In this document: positions 11,995-24,044 of the stretch, piece after piece | Position numbering within the stretch: the first letter of the stretch is position 1 | How the letters are laid out: every line of letters starts with the position of its first letter | From: Usnea hakonensis | Taxonomy: Eukaryota > Ascomycota > Lecanoromycetes > Lecanorales > Parmeliaceae | NCBI GenBank assembly: GCA_013423325.1 | Contig: BLJB01000287.1 | Location: forward strand, 985 to 64,984 | Reading direction: 5' to 3' | DNA length: 64,000 nucleotides | The notes under the pieces: model-generated | Seen by the model: only the letters and a program-made list of their open reading frames with translations | What the model was told of the DNA's origin: nothing | The model's database searches: none | Position numbers and translations under genes: made by a program

Positions 11995-14404
11995 TCGAGT
12001 CGTAAAATAGGACTACGATATAATAATCGAGGTCGTTAGTATAAGGGCGATCGTAGCCTCGACTTACGGAAGCGAGATACCGGATATAATCGTTATAAGT
12101 AGAGGCCTTCTCGCCGAAGTCGTTCGCCTTAAACTAGTCCTCGCCGTAATAATAATCTACCTCGTAGAGAACTTTCCCGGCCCGTCTAGATATATTATAT
12201 AGGTCTATATAAGAATAGAGAGGATAAGGTTAGTAATTTAAGTATAGCTTAAAATAAGACGAATATTACGATAAGGATTATTATTAGCTATTAGCTTAAA
12301 GAGTAACTAGAAAGATATTAGTTCTCTACGCCTCTAAAGAATTAGTAGATCTATCTAATAATTATAAGAGGATATATAGTACGATACTAATTTCCGATAG
12401 ATAAAAAGGTTATATATAATATAAAGGATATTAACTAGTCTACTATATAATACCTATATAAGAGTTAGTAGAGGTCTAAAAAAGCTATATATAATTACTA
12501 GATATAGTTTAGGGGTATAAGGGTACCGCCTCTCGACTTCTTTCTTTAAGGCCCCGATAAAGAACTAGAGGATAATAGGCCGACGAGGCTAACGAAGATA
12601 ACGATAATAAAGCGGACCCTAAATCTAATTCCGCCGTAGATAGTAGTAGAAGGGCTAGGGCCGCAAGAGATAATAGTAGTCGATAATAGTAATAATAATA
12701 ATACCGGATAGACAGAAGAAGATCCGTATATAGAGCCTAAGGATATCAGTCGAGATAATAACTAAAGGCAGGAAGGCTCGAACGGCGAGGGAGTAGAAGA
12801 TAGAAACGATAAGGAAAGTGAAAATAAGCCATTTTTAAAGGATCTATAACTAGATTCCAATAACGATATCTACTAGCAAGACTAAAATAGCGGCGAACGT
12901 AATAGCGAGGATAATAATATGGATAAGAGTACTAACGGTCATCTTAATATATAGCACCTTCATGAAGGAAGGGTAAAGTAGCCCGAATACCTAGAATACT
13001 AACGGTTAGGTATACCATTATCGGAGTACCCGGAAGGCAGGAAGGGACTAAAAGTCAGATTTGATCGGCCAAAGTTACGGACGATCATAGAAATATAGGA
13101 GGCGAACGGAGGAATATCTCCTAGAACTTATAATAATCTATTCGTTTATAAGGACGTACCTTTACTACCTTTACTACTAATAGTATATACTTGATTTAAT
13201 AGTAATAATTACGAGGGGGCTATAGTAGCCCGAGATAAGTTATACCTAGTAACTAAGAATATTATACTATAGAATTTACTACTATAGCTAAAGTATTATT
13301 AAATAGTCGATATTATTAATATAAATTTAAGATTAACGCGATAATAGTATTTTATAGATTCTAAAGAGAGGTAGAATCTTACTAAGTTAAAGAAATAGAA
13401 TATAGAAGAAAATCCCTTCGGACTTAGAAATATCCGTTTTATAGAGGCTATCCGCGAATATATAGAGATAGGCGGCCGAAGAGTCTATATTACTTTATAT
13501 AGTAGTAACGGATAGGGATCTCTTATAATCGAATAGGAAATACTAATCTAGAAATTCCTAGAAATTACGTTTATTCTAATATTTAGGGTAAGGCCTAGTA
13601 ATATCGATTTCGATCGGATAGAGTAGAGTCTTATTTTTAAAAGTAGAGTTTAGGGCTTTTTTAATCTAGCTAAAATAATACGAGTTTACCGTAAAGAAAA
13701 AGTTAACGAGATATATAGGTTTATAATTAAAGATATAATTAATAATAGTATATAGTAGAGAGAAGGAGCGCCGCTAAAAAAATTAGGTAGGAACGCGAAG
13801 CCGAAGATATAAAGTATATAACTATCTAAACTTTATACGATAGGTATATAGACTTCTAGTCTATCGAATATAGATTAGTCTATATAATAGGTCTATAGAC
13901 TATAAAAGTATAAATTAGTTTATATAATAAGTTTCTAGACTATACCTTATAACGAGTCTATAGACTACTAGTCTAGTAGTCTTCGTAATAAGTCTCCGGA
14001 CTATATCTATATAATAGATATAATAGATCTACGGACTATTAGTCTACTAACCTCTAACTAGTATATTAATAGTTAATTACGGCGCTCGGAATACTTATTT
14101 AATATTGAATCGAAGTCACCCGCTTCCTTAGAATCTCAGAATCCTCAGAATTACCGGAACTAGCCCGTTAGCTATACGGGAGCCCGCGCCTAGCACTGCT
14201 ACAGTCTAGTAGCCACACCCCGAATCCAAGTCTACCTCGAAGTTCAACAACCTATATATTAGATTAAGGGCTACGGATAAATACTAACAACTTATAAGAG
14301 CTATAGATACGCCCTAACAGTAAATATAGTCGATTTATAGCTATAAGATATACGCGGGAACCTTGAAATTATAATATAAGAATACTGACATATCGACTAG
14401 ATAA
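11995..14404. other. AT-rich RIP-like decayed DNA, second part
   Basis: Strongly AT-rich DNA with stops in all frames. Between about 13840 and 14060 there are repeated AGTCTATAGACT and ACTAGTCTAGTAG palindromic words. At about 14400-14450 composition returns abruptly to normal, which marks the edge of the decayed block. Confidence 0.65.
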
Positions 14405-14427
14405 CCAAATTCAAAGCATCTATAACT

Positions 14428-14793
14428 TTGCTAGTATTCACCGAGATCACCTCAGCTCAACTATACCCTATACCTCCCCAGATTGAAGTCATCCTCATTA
14501 ACCACGATAAACCCCCCACCCCCCACTTTGGCCATAAAGGATTCATTCAATTAAATTCTATACCGACACGCCTTACGCTATTTCAACCCGTTAGGATAAT
14601 CAGGAAAGGACATCGATCCAATACAGCATTCTATAGGCCCTCTAAGAGATTCCATGTCGACCATCTTCAAGCGGTCCCGAAATCCGGACTACACCGCCCT
14701 TACAGCAGCATTCGCTCAAAGCCTGCTGAATCTAACCAGAAATTCAAGCAAATGATGATAGCAATCACCAATATGGAAGCTCCCCCACCATAG
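14428..14793 (+). other. Unassigned 121-codon open frame next to the gag-like relic
   Basis: An open frame starting MLVFTEITSAQLYPIPP lies in DNA of normal composition and ends just before the gag-like relic. No domain is recognised. It may be the 5' part of the same element, or chance. No promoter or intron signal supports it as a gene. Confidence 0.25.
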
Positions 14794-14804
14794 CTACCAT
14801 AGCT

Positions 14805-15352
14805 ACCATAATCTCCATCTCGCAACCGGGAGAACCGGAAGACAAGAAATGGAGACTAGAGGAGATTGGTGAAATTGATGGTACCGTCAACGTGCAAGCA
14901 TTCGTTGGCCGTATTCGAAGCGTGGCCACGCACAAGGGTCAAAGACTAGTGCAGACGCATCTTGAAACAGTGTTGAAAGAGCTAGCCTTCAATTGGTACC
15001 GCTATGAACCCACGGACGGTGACAAATTACGCTAAAACTGAGTCATGGTGCACCGCACTTCTCAAGCAATTCGGGCCTCGCCACACCGATCTCTGTACTC
15101 AGCTAGGAGCGTGCCGCTATACTTATGATTCGGAAGAATACTACCGGCTATGTCCAGAAAGTATTCCGTGTCACCAAGGGTCTTCACTGGAGCGATCACG
15201 TGAAATCTGGAATAAATACGGCCTTTCACCATTTCGAATCAAGCCTGCAACAAACACTCGATCCACCGTCAGAGCTGAATAGCTTTATTTATAAAGTCCA
15301 GATATGTCAAGAAGGCTGGTTCGAGATCAATGGGGAAGCCACGTCCACCTGA
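14805..15352 (+). pseudogene. Retroelement gag-like domain, frameshifted relic
   Basis: Read in three successive frames the DNA encodes a fungal retroelement gag-like core. Frame one, about 14805-15035, includes VQAFVGRIRSVATHKGQRLV and ends ELAFNWYRYEP. Frame two, about 15035-15130, includes SWCTALLKQFGPR. Frame three, about 15125-15352, includes GYVQKVFRVTKGLHWSD and AFHHFESSLQQTLDPPSE. The order of the blocks (FxxRIRS, alpha-helical core, W..L...FGPR, YVQKVFR...LHWSD) is what I recall of gag-like proteins of fungal LTR elements, which package element RNA. Two frameshifts and a TAA show that it is dead. No protease, reverse transcriptase or integrase follows in the window. Confidence 0.6.
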
Positions 15353-16359
15353 CCCCTATTCACGACCTCAACTATCAAAACCTCAGCAGTCTAACTAACC
15401 TCGTTTGCAGCAAGCCTATCAATCTTACACACCACTACAATTCATGTTATTCCTCAACAAATGGTAGCAACACCTGCTCCTACTTCATATGATGTCCAGG
15501 CGTTACCAGACGTTACTGCAAGGCCCTGTCGTCAAGTACTCTTGACAAACAACCACTGTCCTTCATCGATCCTTTCACTGGGCCAATCGATACACCATTT
15601 CTTCTGCTATAAGAGGCCTCCTGCTAGAGGAGCTAGAGGAGCTATAGGAGAAGACCCGATTGAACGCTCCAACCCAGCCTTTCTTCAACACACCAACCTT
15701 GCTATCATCGTTCGACTTTCGACGGTTTCGACTTCCAACCCACCTTTTCCCTACGCTCCCTACGCTTCCTGCGGTAATGTAAGTACGTGTTAATACTACA
15801 TTCAAGGAAGCAGTCAGAAAGGCCTCGTCAAACGTTACACTACACGATGAAAGAGAACGCTGCTCCACCAATTATCAACTTTCTTAAGTCATAGGAATCA
15901 CCAGTCCACTCACGCAGCCAAGCCCCCAGTCTGCTACTCATTCAAGATTGATGATGAGGACGCGCGATCTTCCATATTCTCCATTCCAAAACAGGCCGTT
16001 TTTCAGTTCAAAACAGGCACTTTACTGCTGCTTTCATGCAACAAACTTTGTCAACGTGTCCAACGTGCGCAACCGAACCGCTGATCTGAAGCCTGGGGCG
16101 GGTATGTACGTTATACGTTATGTACAGCAATTGCAGTCTCAACCCGCAAAGACAGTGGCATGATTGTAGGGTATCTATGACTAATTGGGAGGATCAACAT
16201 GGAAGCCATAGTAGCGCTGATAATAGACTCCAGATTGTGTTTTCACCTTCTCGCCTACCTTATCTACCTTATGTACGCCGCGCATCACTCAATTTGCTAC
16301 CAGTCATTGATGTTCCGTGACAGATGGCAGCAACACCGGTTCCTTGAATAGGATATCCA
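15353..16359. other. Element-derived DNA without a readable gene
   Basis: Short overlapping frames only. A stretch near 15560-15590 resembles one near 16478-16508 (TCGATCCTTTC followed by a GGCC..TCGATA block), suggesting an old duplication of the linker that follows gag-like domains. Confidence 0.4.
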
Positions 16360-17283
16360 GTGGATCCACCACAGTTACATGCAAAGCCTGTACCAAATCC
16401 TAATAGTACAACGCTCCAAGCCGGTCCTCTCATACACTCGCGTCATCGAGTACCATTTGGCAAATCTCATGAATCGATCCTTTCGTTAGGCCTGTCGATA
16501 TGCACGATTGGTTCCAGTCACAGAAAAAGTACTGCACAGAAGTAGCAGGCTCATGGCAAACACGACAATGCGATCCCTGGGAGTATGAAGCGACAGTTCA
16601 GGAGTTCAGGAGGTTCAGGTCAGGAGCTCATTCAAATGGCTGACCGTATGCTTCCTTACCACACTACCGAAATAGCCTGGTGTCAACAACAAGCAAAGAT
16701 GCTTCAGAATCGTGCCGACTATATTTGTCAAGCATGGGCCAAGCAGGAGGCTGAAAAGTAAGCCAAAGAGCAAGCCAAACAGACCAGAAATGAGGCAATC
16801 GAGTCATCCAAACAACAGCTAGCCACAATGCAGGCTACATTCGAGCATCAAGTAGCCCCTTTTCAAGCGACTCTGTAAGCATGGCAAGCTCAGCAAGCCA
16901 CTCAGCAATCCACTCCACCTGCTCCGCAAGAGGCACAAGAAGAGGAAGCAAATTTGGAAAGAAATGCGGAGATCAATACGGAGAAGCAAGAGCCACAGCC
17001 ACTGTACCAGGCTTCTGTGGAGGATGACACAGAGATCATTACAGAGAAGAGCACCCAGCACCAGCACGGCAACAGCAAGCTTAGCAGCAACAAGCCTGAC
17101 AGCCAGATCACCCTCTCTACAATCTCACGGCTATGCACCACACCAGCACCGGCTTCCAAAGACACAGCTACATGCCTCAGCAATATACTCATTTTCGCCA
17201 CTCAGCATGCCCAGATTCTCGTCAACACCGGATTCGGCTACATTGAACACTCAGAAGGCATGGAGGCAACTGGGCAAGGCTGA
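16360..17283 (+). pseudogene. Gln/Ala-rich relic frame interrupted by TAG/TAA codons
   Basis: A single frame of 308 codons runs without a frameshift and is interrupted by TAG at 16543, TAA at 16759 and TAA at 16876. Each interruption sits in a Gln-rich context (for example AKQEAEK, stop, AKEQAKQT and PFQATL, stop, AWQAQQATQQ), consistent with CAA/CAG to TAA/TAG transitions. The middle is helical and Gln/Ala/Glu-rich, likely a coiled coil. No family is recognised; by position it could be the distal part of the gag-like element. Confidence 0.4.
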
Positions 17284-20200
17284 ATCAGCCCTACCAAAGC
17301 AATTTCGATTCGGCAATACCTCGGACAGTGCGCCATTCGACTGCATTTGATGGATTTGGATCATGTGGATCCGTGCTTTTCAGCTGATTTACGGCCGGAG
17401 AAGAAGACGCCAAAAGCACTTGTTTTCAGCGAGTTTCTCACTTTTTCACCTACACCACTTTACCCCAAGCATAATAAGGCTCGTACTCGCCGACCATACA
17501 CTCCATTCTTCCGAGGAGATTATGATCAATACATGTCAACCACCTTACCACTCGACATCAAGTAAGATCTATATGCAAAAGTGTCGAATCTCAGAGTATC
17601 CGGATGGTTGGGTGCGTAAGGTGCATGACAGTTTGATTGAATGGACTGCTATTGGGGATGGGGATTCAGGATCAATCATTTCAGACGTTTCAGACGGAAA
17701 ATTACCGCAAGGCTTTGTTGGAGGTAGAGCATGTATGTGCATCCGCAGATGAAGATGAAGGAATGTTTGAATTAAATGATCACTCCTTATTTCTCTCTAC
17801 CATTGCTACCGTCACCAGCGAACTCTTCGAACGGTCTCTTAGAACTTGTCGCATTAGGGACATTGGGTACGTTAGGTACGTTAGTCCAAGCAAAAGGGTT
17901 CATGTAAGTACGTTCATTAACAAAGCCGATCGTGATGGGCCTATTGCTGCTGACCTAATCCACAAGTCCTTAATTCCTTTTATGATCCGGGTCCTCGGTG
18001 GTATTCGGATTTTGTTGATCTGACAGTGACTTCTAAATACCGAATACCGAATACCGAATATACCGACTTATCCCATTTATCGCTATCGAGCATACGGCGA
18101 TGACAGTGGCTCATTTTCTCTTCGTTGAGGTGGAGAAGGCGCGGATAGGGGCCGGGGGCCGGGGGGTTATGATATATTGTGGGCTGTAGTGGAACTTATG
18201 GAGGGAAGTGCGTGTGGGAGTAAGAACGTCTGCATTGAGCCGGGCGATTTTTACTAGAGCCATCTAGGCTGCGGTGATATGAATGCATGTATAACATTTG
18301 CGACATCAATGCTTTCCAGCGCAGGAAATTCAGGAAACGTTGAAGCGTTGTAATAAGTGTGCCCGGGAAAAGCCAGAAAGTAGTTTGCACGATTCAACAA
18401 AGCCCATAAGCCTATCGGTCTTCTAAACCTTTCACTCCCGATAATCAATATATTGACTGTGGGAGTGTGGGAGATGTGGAATGTGTGGAATGTGGGATAT
18501 GTGGACTCTGCGGACTGTAATGATTCGAGGCCAGTAGTGGAACTTTCGGATATCCCTTTCGCAGATCCTGACATCGGGGTGGTAAAACTTGAATCATAAA
18601 TCTGAACTTTATAGCAGAGGTCCTATAAGTCGAATAGGTTCGTTGTCCAGCGTGGGAGGTAGTTATCAAGGCAGGCGTAGTATAGTGCGCAGATTTGTCG
18701 AGGACCGCGGAGAAGGATGGCATTTACACCTACGTATTTGTATATGATTGATCGCGACGGGATTGTTTTGAATCATAGCATCTCATTTTCAGCCTCGGCC
18801 TCCTCCCGCTTTGTGTAGCCATTTCGGTTAGCTTGTTTATTATATACTAGCTTGCCCGAACAGGGGTGCGAATTGGAAGTGTTTGTTGTTGTCTAGTCAG
18901 TCCGTTAGCATAGCCGGAACCACCACTGTTGGATTATGACGAGCAAATTTGGTGGAAACGATTGTTTTCACTATCTAATAGCTTAGGGCTAGGGCTATTT
19001 CCTCGGCGCTATTCCTAATTAGGATGGATCAGGACCAGAATGACTGAATCAAAAGACATAAAGAAAAGTCCATGCAGGTGGGCATAGGCCAGTTATGTAG
19101 GCCTCCTGGGAGCCTACCCCTTTCATGATCACCAATGGTAGGTACATTCCATGTTTGAACCCCTGGCCTCTTCCCTAGGTCATAGCTCCATTTTGACTGC
19201 AAGCTAATTACCGAATTGTAGGTCCATTCCAACAACCACCTCGCTCATTCGTATATGTCTCTTTCCGTGCGATAAGACAGCCCCGTTCCTCTAGAGCCGG
19301 ACGGGCAAACAGCGACAAATAGGAGAGTCTAGCGCATCAGATCTATCATACGCTTTGAATGATCGAGTTTTTGCCCGACTTGACCTAACCTGTATATGGA
19401 CTGATTATTAATAGGGCGACAAGTGCAACAAGCTAAAAAGCGCGATGGGTTGGCGTTGCTAAAGAAGTATATTGGCCAAGATCGTATTGACGAAGATTGT
19501 AGTCAGAGCTACTTCAAAATTCGTGTTGCTTTCTAGGTTATACCTCGCTGTCAGGTACTTACAGGTTTTTTCGATCATCTCTAAGCCAGCGATCCGGGTT
19601 GGCTTTCTTTTTCTGGTGATTACCCTAACTCCTTGCTAGTAAAATTGACATCCCTAGTAACGCTGGTATCGACTTTTCCCTAAGAATACAGTCAAAGAGA
19701 GCGCCGAGGCTAGTGTCCGGCCAAAGATTAGAGTCAATAATAGATGATAGCGGTGACAGTATGATGTATATTACGGTCACTGATCGGAGGACGTATTTGT
19801 ACAAGGTAGGAAATCGTAATTCGCGAAGGCCGAGGCCGAGGCTGCGTTTTCATGCTTTGGGCTCGATTAATGAGGTCACGAACTTTTTCACATTGTTTTT
19901 AACGGGTTTGAGGCTGGAACACAAGCTTTGATAGATCCAAACGTGTCCAATTGAACAATGATCGTAAGATTTCGGTGTCTAGTCAAGCGGTCAAGACGAC
20001 TGAGCATCGATGGTCTTCTTCGGTAATAGGCCAGCCGACTCCATCAAAACCACGGCAACATTGGCCAGATTGTCAATTCCTGGTGAAGGTGTGACGGAAT
20101 CGGAGGCGCCTGTGGGCGCCTGATGTTTCTATCACCACAAAGATCAATATTCAAGTCGAAACTATGACGTTCCAAATCGTACCTTTGTGAAGTATTTACC

Positions 20201-23200
20201 ACCTTTTTGGATTGATCCTCTATATCACTGTTGACGAAAAGGACAATTCTGGTGCGATATCGGCTTTTACGTCCTCAGCATTCGAATTATTTATATGGGC
20301 TTCTTTCGGCTTTACTGGTACGCCCTGTAGGATCCGCGTTGCAAAGTGTACCTCCTAGACATTTGACATTGTTCAGTAAAGTTATGTCCGGTTCAATTTT
20401 TCACCTTTATTCTCCTCGCAGGAATTTCACTGTTTGGTGACTTGGTGAATACTGACTTGCCTGACTTGCTTCTGAGACAGCTCCCAGGTCCCGTCTCCTA
20501 TCTGTGTCACAAATTTTTCTTTCCTATCTTATCGACTCTCCATTCTTCATCCCCGTAACTGCTTGAACTTTCTTCCACTATAAAGAGCGAGTCTCTTATC
20601 CTCTAAGTATACAATACTTCTTACGGTTCAGCTTTTAATGAGGTTCTTTGACGGCGATATGGCCTTTCCAGGTTTCTCGGTCACGGACTAGGTTGGAAAG
20701 CCCGTAGCAAATTCCTTACTGAAGGGCAGGACAGCTCGAGTGCGCAGTTCACAGCTTTCAGCCTCACGCGCCTCATACGCAGCGTAAACAAAATCAACAG
20801 TCAGCATGCCAGCCTTGCCAGCTTATTCAAGATAAGAAACTACGTAGGAAAATGCCCAACGACACTCACGAGCAGTCTAGAAATTATATACCCCCAAGAA
20901 GTGCAATTACGGATGCATTTGATAAGTTTGTCCAGTTGGCGCCCCCCTGATTAGCGGAGGAAAAGTACCCACTAGGCTTGGCCGGACGTTGTCCCTTATA
21001 ATATCGTCACGCACTTCCATCGCGACGAAGTCGTGGCGTCGGCGTCAGCTTATCCTCCCCGATTGTACATGTAAATTATGCTGAAAGGAACATCGCCGAG
21101 AAAAGTATCGTGGGCAGTTCGTGGGTTCCCATAGACTCGGGGACTTTTAGGTATTTATCCTGATGGGTATATGGATGCGCGCGGAGGCACGGGAAGAAAT
21201 TGCTGGAACGAGGTTGGCTCCGTTCTTTTTTTGCGTCTGAGCTCGTGCGTGGACCTTTCCCGTACTCTGCAATGATTGAGCTGAGTCTGCTATTACCATT
21301 GTTGTACACCGCTCTCCAGTATGATAGCAGCACTCGCAGCGTCTTAGTCCTTGATGGTTGATCTGCCAGAGGACAATCAATCGTTTTTTTAGGGGTATCA
21401 TCTGCATCACTGAGGTTGTATGGGTAGATTGTACCGAGCACACGGCACTTCTCATAAGTCTGCGCCGAGTGGTTATTTATATCTCTTTGCGTATATCTTA
21501 TTCTGTAGATTCTGTAGATTCTGTATTCTGTATTCTGTAGCTGTGGATTCCGCAATAATGCTCTTTACATGTAATCAGGAAAGAATTCCTCGAGCAGTCA
21601 ATCCGTCCTCCTTCAATGCCGTGTTACTCCAAATCGACCTGCGCTTTCGGCATCGCATGTAATCGGTAGCGTCAATCTATGACAAACGGATAGGACGGCA
21701 GACGGATTGTCGCTTTTGTTGTTGTGCAGGACTGTATCCAAGAATAGGATGAGTGTTGAGGAGTCTCCGGCAGCGGAAGCGTAGATTTTGATTTATTCAA
21801 TGGCTCCGCCGTAGATAAGGGAGTAAGGGAGATAATGAAGGCTACGAATATAGCCGTAGAGCCACGAGGGAGGTTAGGTACACTGGCGACAGCGAAGGAT
21901 GTTCTCTGAAAAGTATCATTGGTAGCTGAATTGGATTCAACATTTTTGATCGAGGTAAGGAGTTTCGCAGTGTTGCCCCCTGACAATTAAAGCCAGTAAA
22001 GGCTTGCAATATGTAGAACCAGTAGTTCAGATAGACTCGCCCAAAGGACGGCTATTCTCAGCTTTCAGCTTTCACGTAGTCGGAGAGGGCGTCAGTCGGA
22101 TTGGTGGCTTTGCTCGTAACCTCTCGTGGGAACCCTTCAGGCGCTTCAATGCTTCAGTGTGCTTCAGGTGTATTTGCGTCTTAGTCAGTGGTCCGTGTGT
22201 CCCAGAACCGCAATATTGTCCACATTCCTTGAGCGTATTCCCTTTTCATTATTGATGTGAAATCTGGGTACCTGGTGACAGTATGGTAGAAGGTTGATCG
22301 TTTCTTTGCTTAAGGTTGGGAGATGGATGCTCGATTAGTGCTTCATTCGCCACATTCGAACCATGTAAATGTCATGCAATGCACAGGGAGGTAGCTGCAA
22401 ACGTGTTTGGCCTGTCTCATTGCCATGGGTAGGCCGAACAGTGACCCCTGAAGCCCCTGAAGGTACATTCAGGCCCATGGCCACAGCGCTAAGAAGACTC
22501 CCATATCTATTCGATATAGACCCGGATTGAAAACGTAGTTATATATATACAGGCAGGGGTGGGTGGGCAAAAAAAAAAGACTGCAATTGCAATGAAGGAG
22601 ACTCTGAAAGAGATTGTCACGGATATGTAGTGATTTAGGTACGAACTCCTACTTCGGTGGGGCGGTGGGGGCTTCGGAGCTCTTTTGGCCATGTTGGTGG
22701 TGCCTTCACCCACTTTCGTGACAAAAAGAGCAATTGCAGTGCAAATAGCAGTATTTATGCACTCCTCATGAGACCACGTCTCCTTCTTCTCCTTCGCAAA
22801 AGTCATGTGGCCATTGCACCGAATCCGAATCCATGCACCGAAAAAACACCGAAACGAGTCATGCGAATATGCGATATGCGAAATCACTAACCCCCAGTCC
22901 TACTGTGGCGAACAAAATACGGAAGACGGAAGTTGGGATTGAGATTGATTGAATAAGCGGCGGACAACTTGCGGGAAAACTCCAGCACTCGAACCATTCG
23001 TATATAAGTCGGGTGATCCGTCAAGGCCTTAAGTTTAGCGCATTCTCGGATTCTCAGATACTCCAGATACCGTGGGGTAAGATCCGCGAATGTAAATCAT
23101 TCTACCAGGCCACGCAACGTACGTTGACTTTCTGAATAAGACGGCGTCAGGCGTCAAGCCCCCAAGAGAGCCTCATCTCCATCTCCTATTCTCCCATTCT

Positions 23201-23343
23201 CACGGTCTCCCGCGTCCAGGGGGTTCAACCGGGAGATATCCGGTAGCAGAAAAGCCAAAAGAGCCAGAAGAGTGTAACAGCCATAGCGATTGAACCATCG
23301 GTGTACACAGCCGTAACTGTAACAAGTGGGCAACGTGGGCAAC
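17284..23343. other. Long gene-poor stretch
   Basis: About 6 kb of near-normal composition in which I see no gene. Only small frames without family features occur. There are minor simple repeats, such as ACCGAAT words near 18035-18065 and TTCTGTA words near 21503-21545. The sequence probably contains old degenerate repeats that cannot be identified by eye. Confidence 0.5.
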
Positions 23344-23529
23344 ATGAAACATGGAGCTGTATATCTCGACGTAGTTGGACTTCCCTTCCAGCTTCAAGAC
23401 CTGTGTGTATTCCTTCATCAGGTCGGGAGTCCCGTCCTGTGGCGAGAAGAGGCAGATGTGCGGGATGGTCATCTTTTCGGCATCTTCTTTTGCTAAGCGT
23501 CTGTCGTTCCCCAGCAGTTCAGTAAACAA
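23344..23529 (-). pseudogene. Dienelactone-hydrolase-family fragment
   Basis: About 62 codons read FTELLGNDRRLAKEDAEKM, then TIPHICLFSPQDGTPDLMKE and end VEIYSSMFH. This matches the C-terminal third of fungal dienelactone hydrolase proteins, where an acidic residue follows the LFSP/E-D-G element and a histidine ends the VEIY..MFHG motif. These alpha/beta hydrolases use a Cys/Ser-Asp-His triad. The nucleophile-bearing part is absent upstream, and after MFH the DNA becomes an unrelated GTTGCCCAC repeat instead of the expected C-terminus. It is cut at both ends and is not functional. Confidence 0.6.
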
Positions 23530-24044
23530 TGAAAGATCAATGCGAAAGAAGATGATAATATTAATGTTTCAATGAAGGAAGACGGAACCAGGATGCGCAA
23601 GATCTCCCTTCCCCTATCCTCCTTCGTAAAACCGACGTAGATTTGTTTAGCAGTTCCTTCCCTAGAATTGCGTGTATAGCGTTCCTTCCCCGGAAGATTG
23701 AATTCGTGTCGTTTAAAAACTAAGGCAGTAAGGCACCACTCATCATCAACAGTGCTGTTTGATATAGCGTATCGGGTACATCGGGTACCCCTGGACTGGA
23801 ACGGCGCCGTTCGTCACAAGTGGTCGGTAACTGCCCATAAAAAATTTGGACCGGTTGACAGTACCCTCGAATGATCAGACAAGACCTCGTCGTTTTGCTA
23901 GCCCAGCAGTGACCCCTCCAGGATCTCCAGAATACAATACGCTGCTCGGCCGAGCTCATTAGCGATTCCAGAAGCGCTACTATTTTGGATTGGCCTATCA
24001 GCGATCTCGGCAGACTCTAGAGGCAATATAGGAAATACATATAA
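23530..24044. other. Intergenic DNA before the satellite
   Basis: No gene is seen. A diverged first unit of the following satellite appears near 23935-23960 (AATACGCTGCTCGGCCGAGC). Confidence 0.45.

Noticed and set aside
11590..14793. One continuous 1,068-codon RIP-killed gene in frame with the ATG at 11590
   Set aside because: The frame is continuous to 14793 if TAG/TAA are ignored, but stop density from 12000 to 14400 (about 8 percent of codons) is what this base composition gives in any frame, and RIP itself removes TGA, so the pattern is not evidence of coding.
18196..18723. Overlapping minus-strand frames in the gene-poor stretch
   Set aside because: They are short, of unlike composition and with no recognisable motif.
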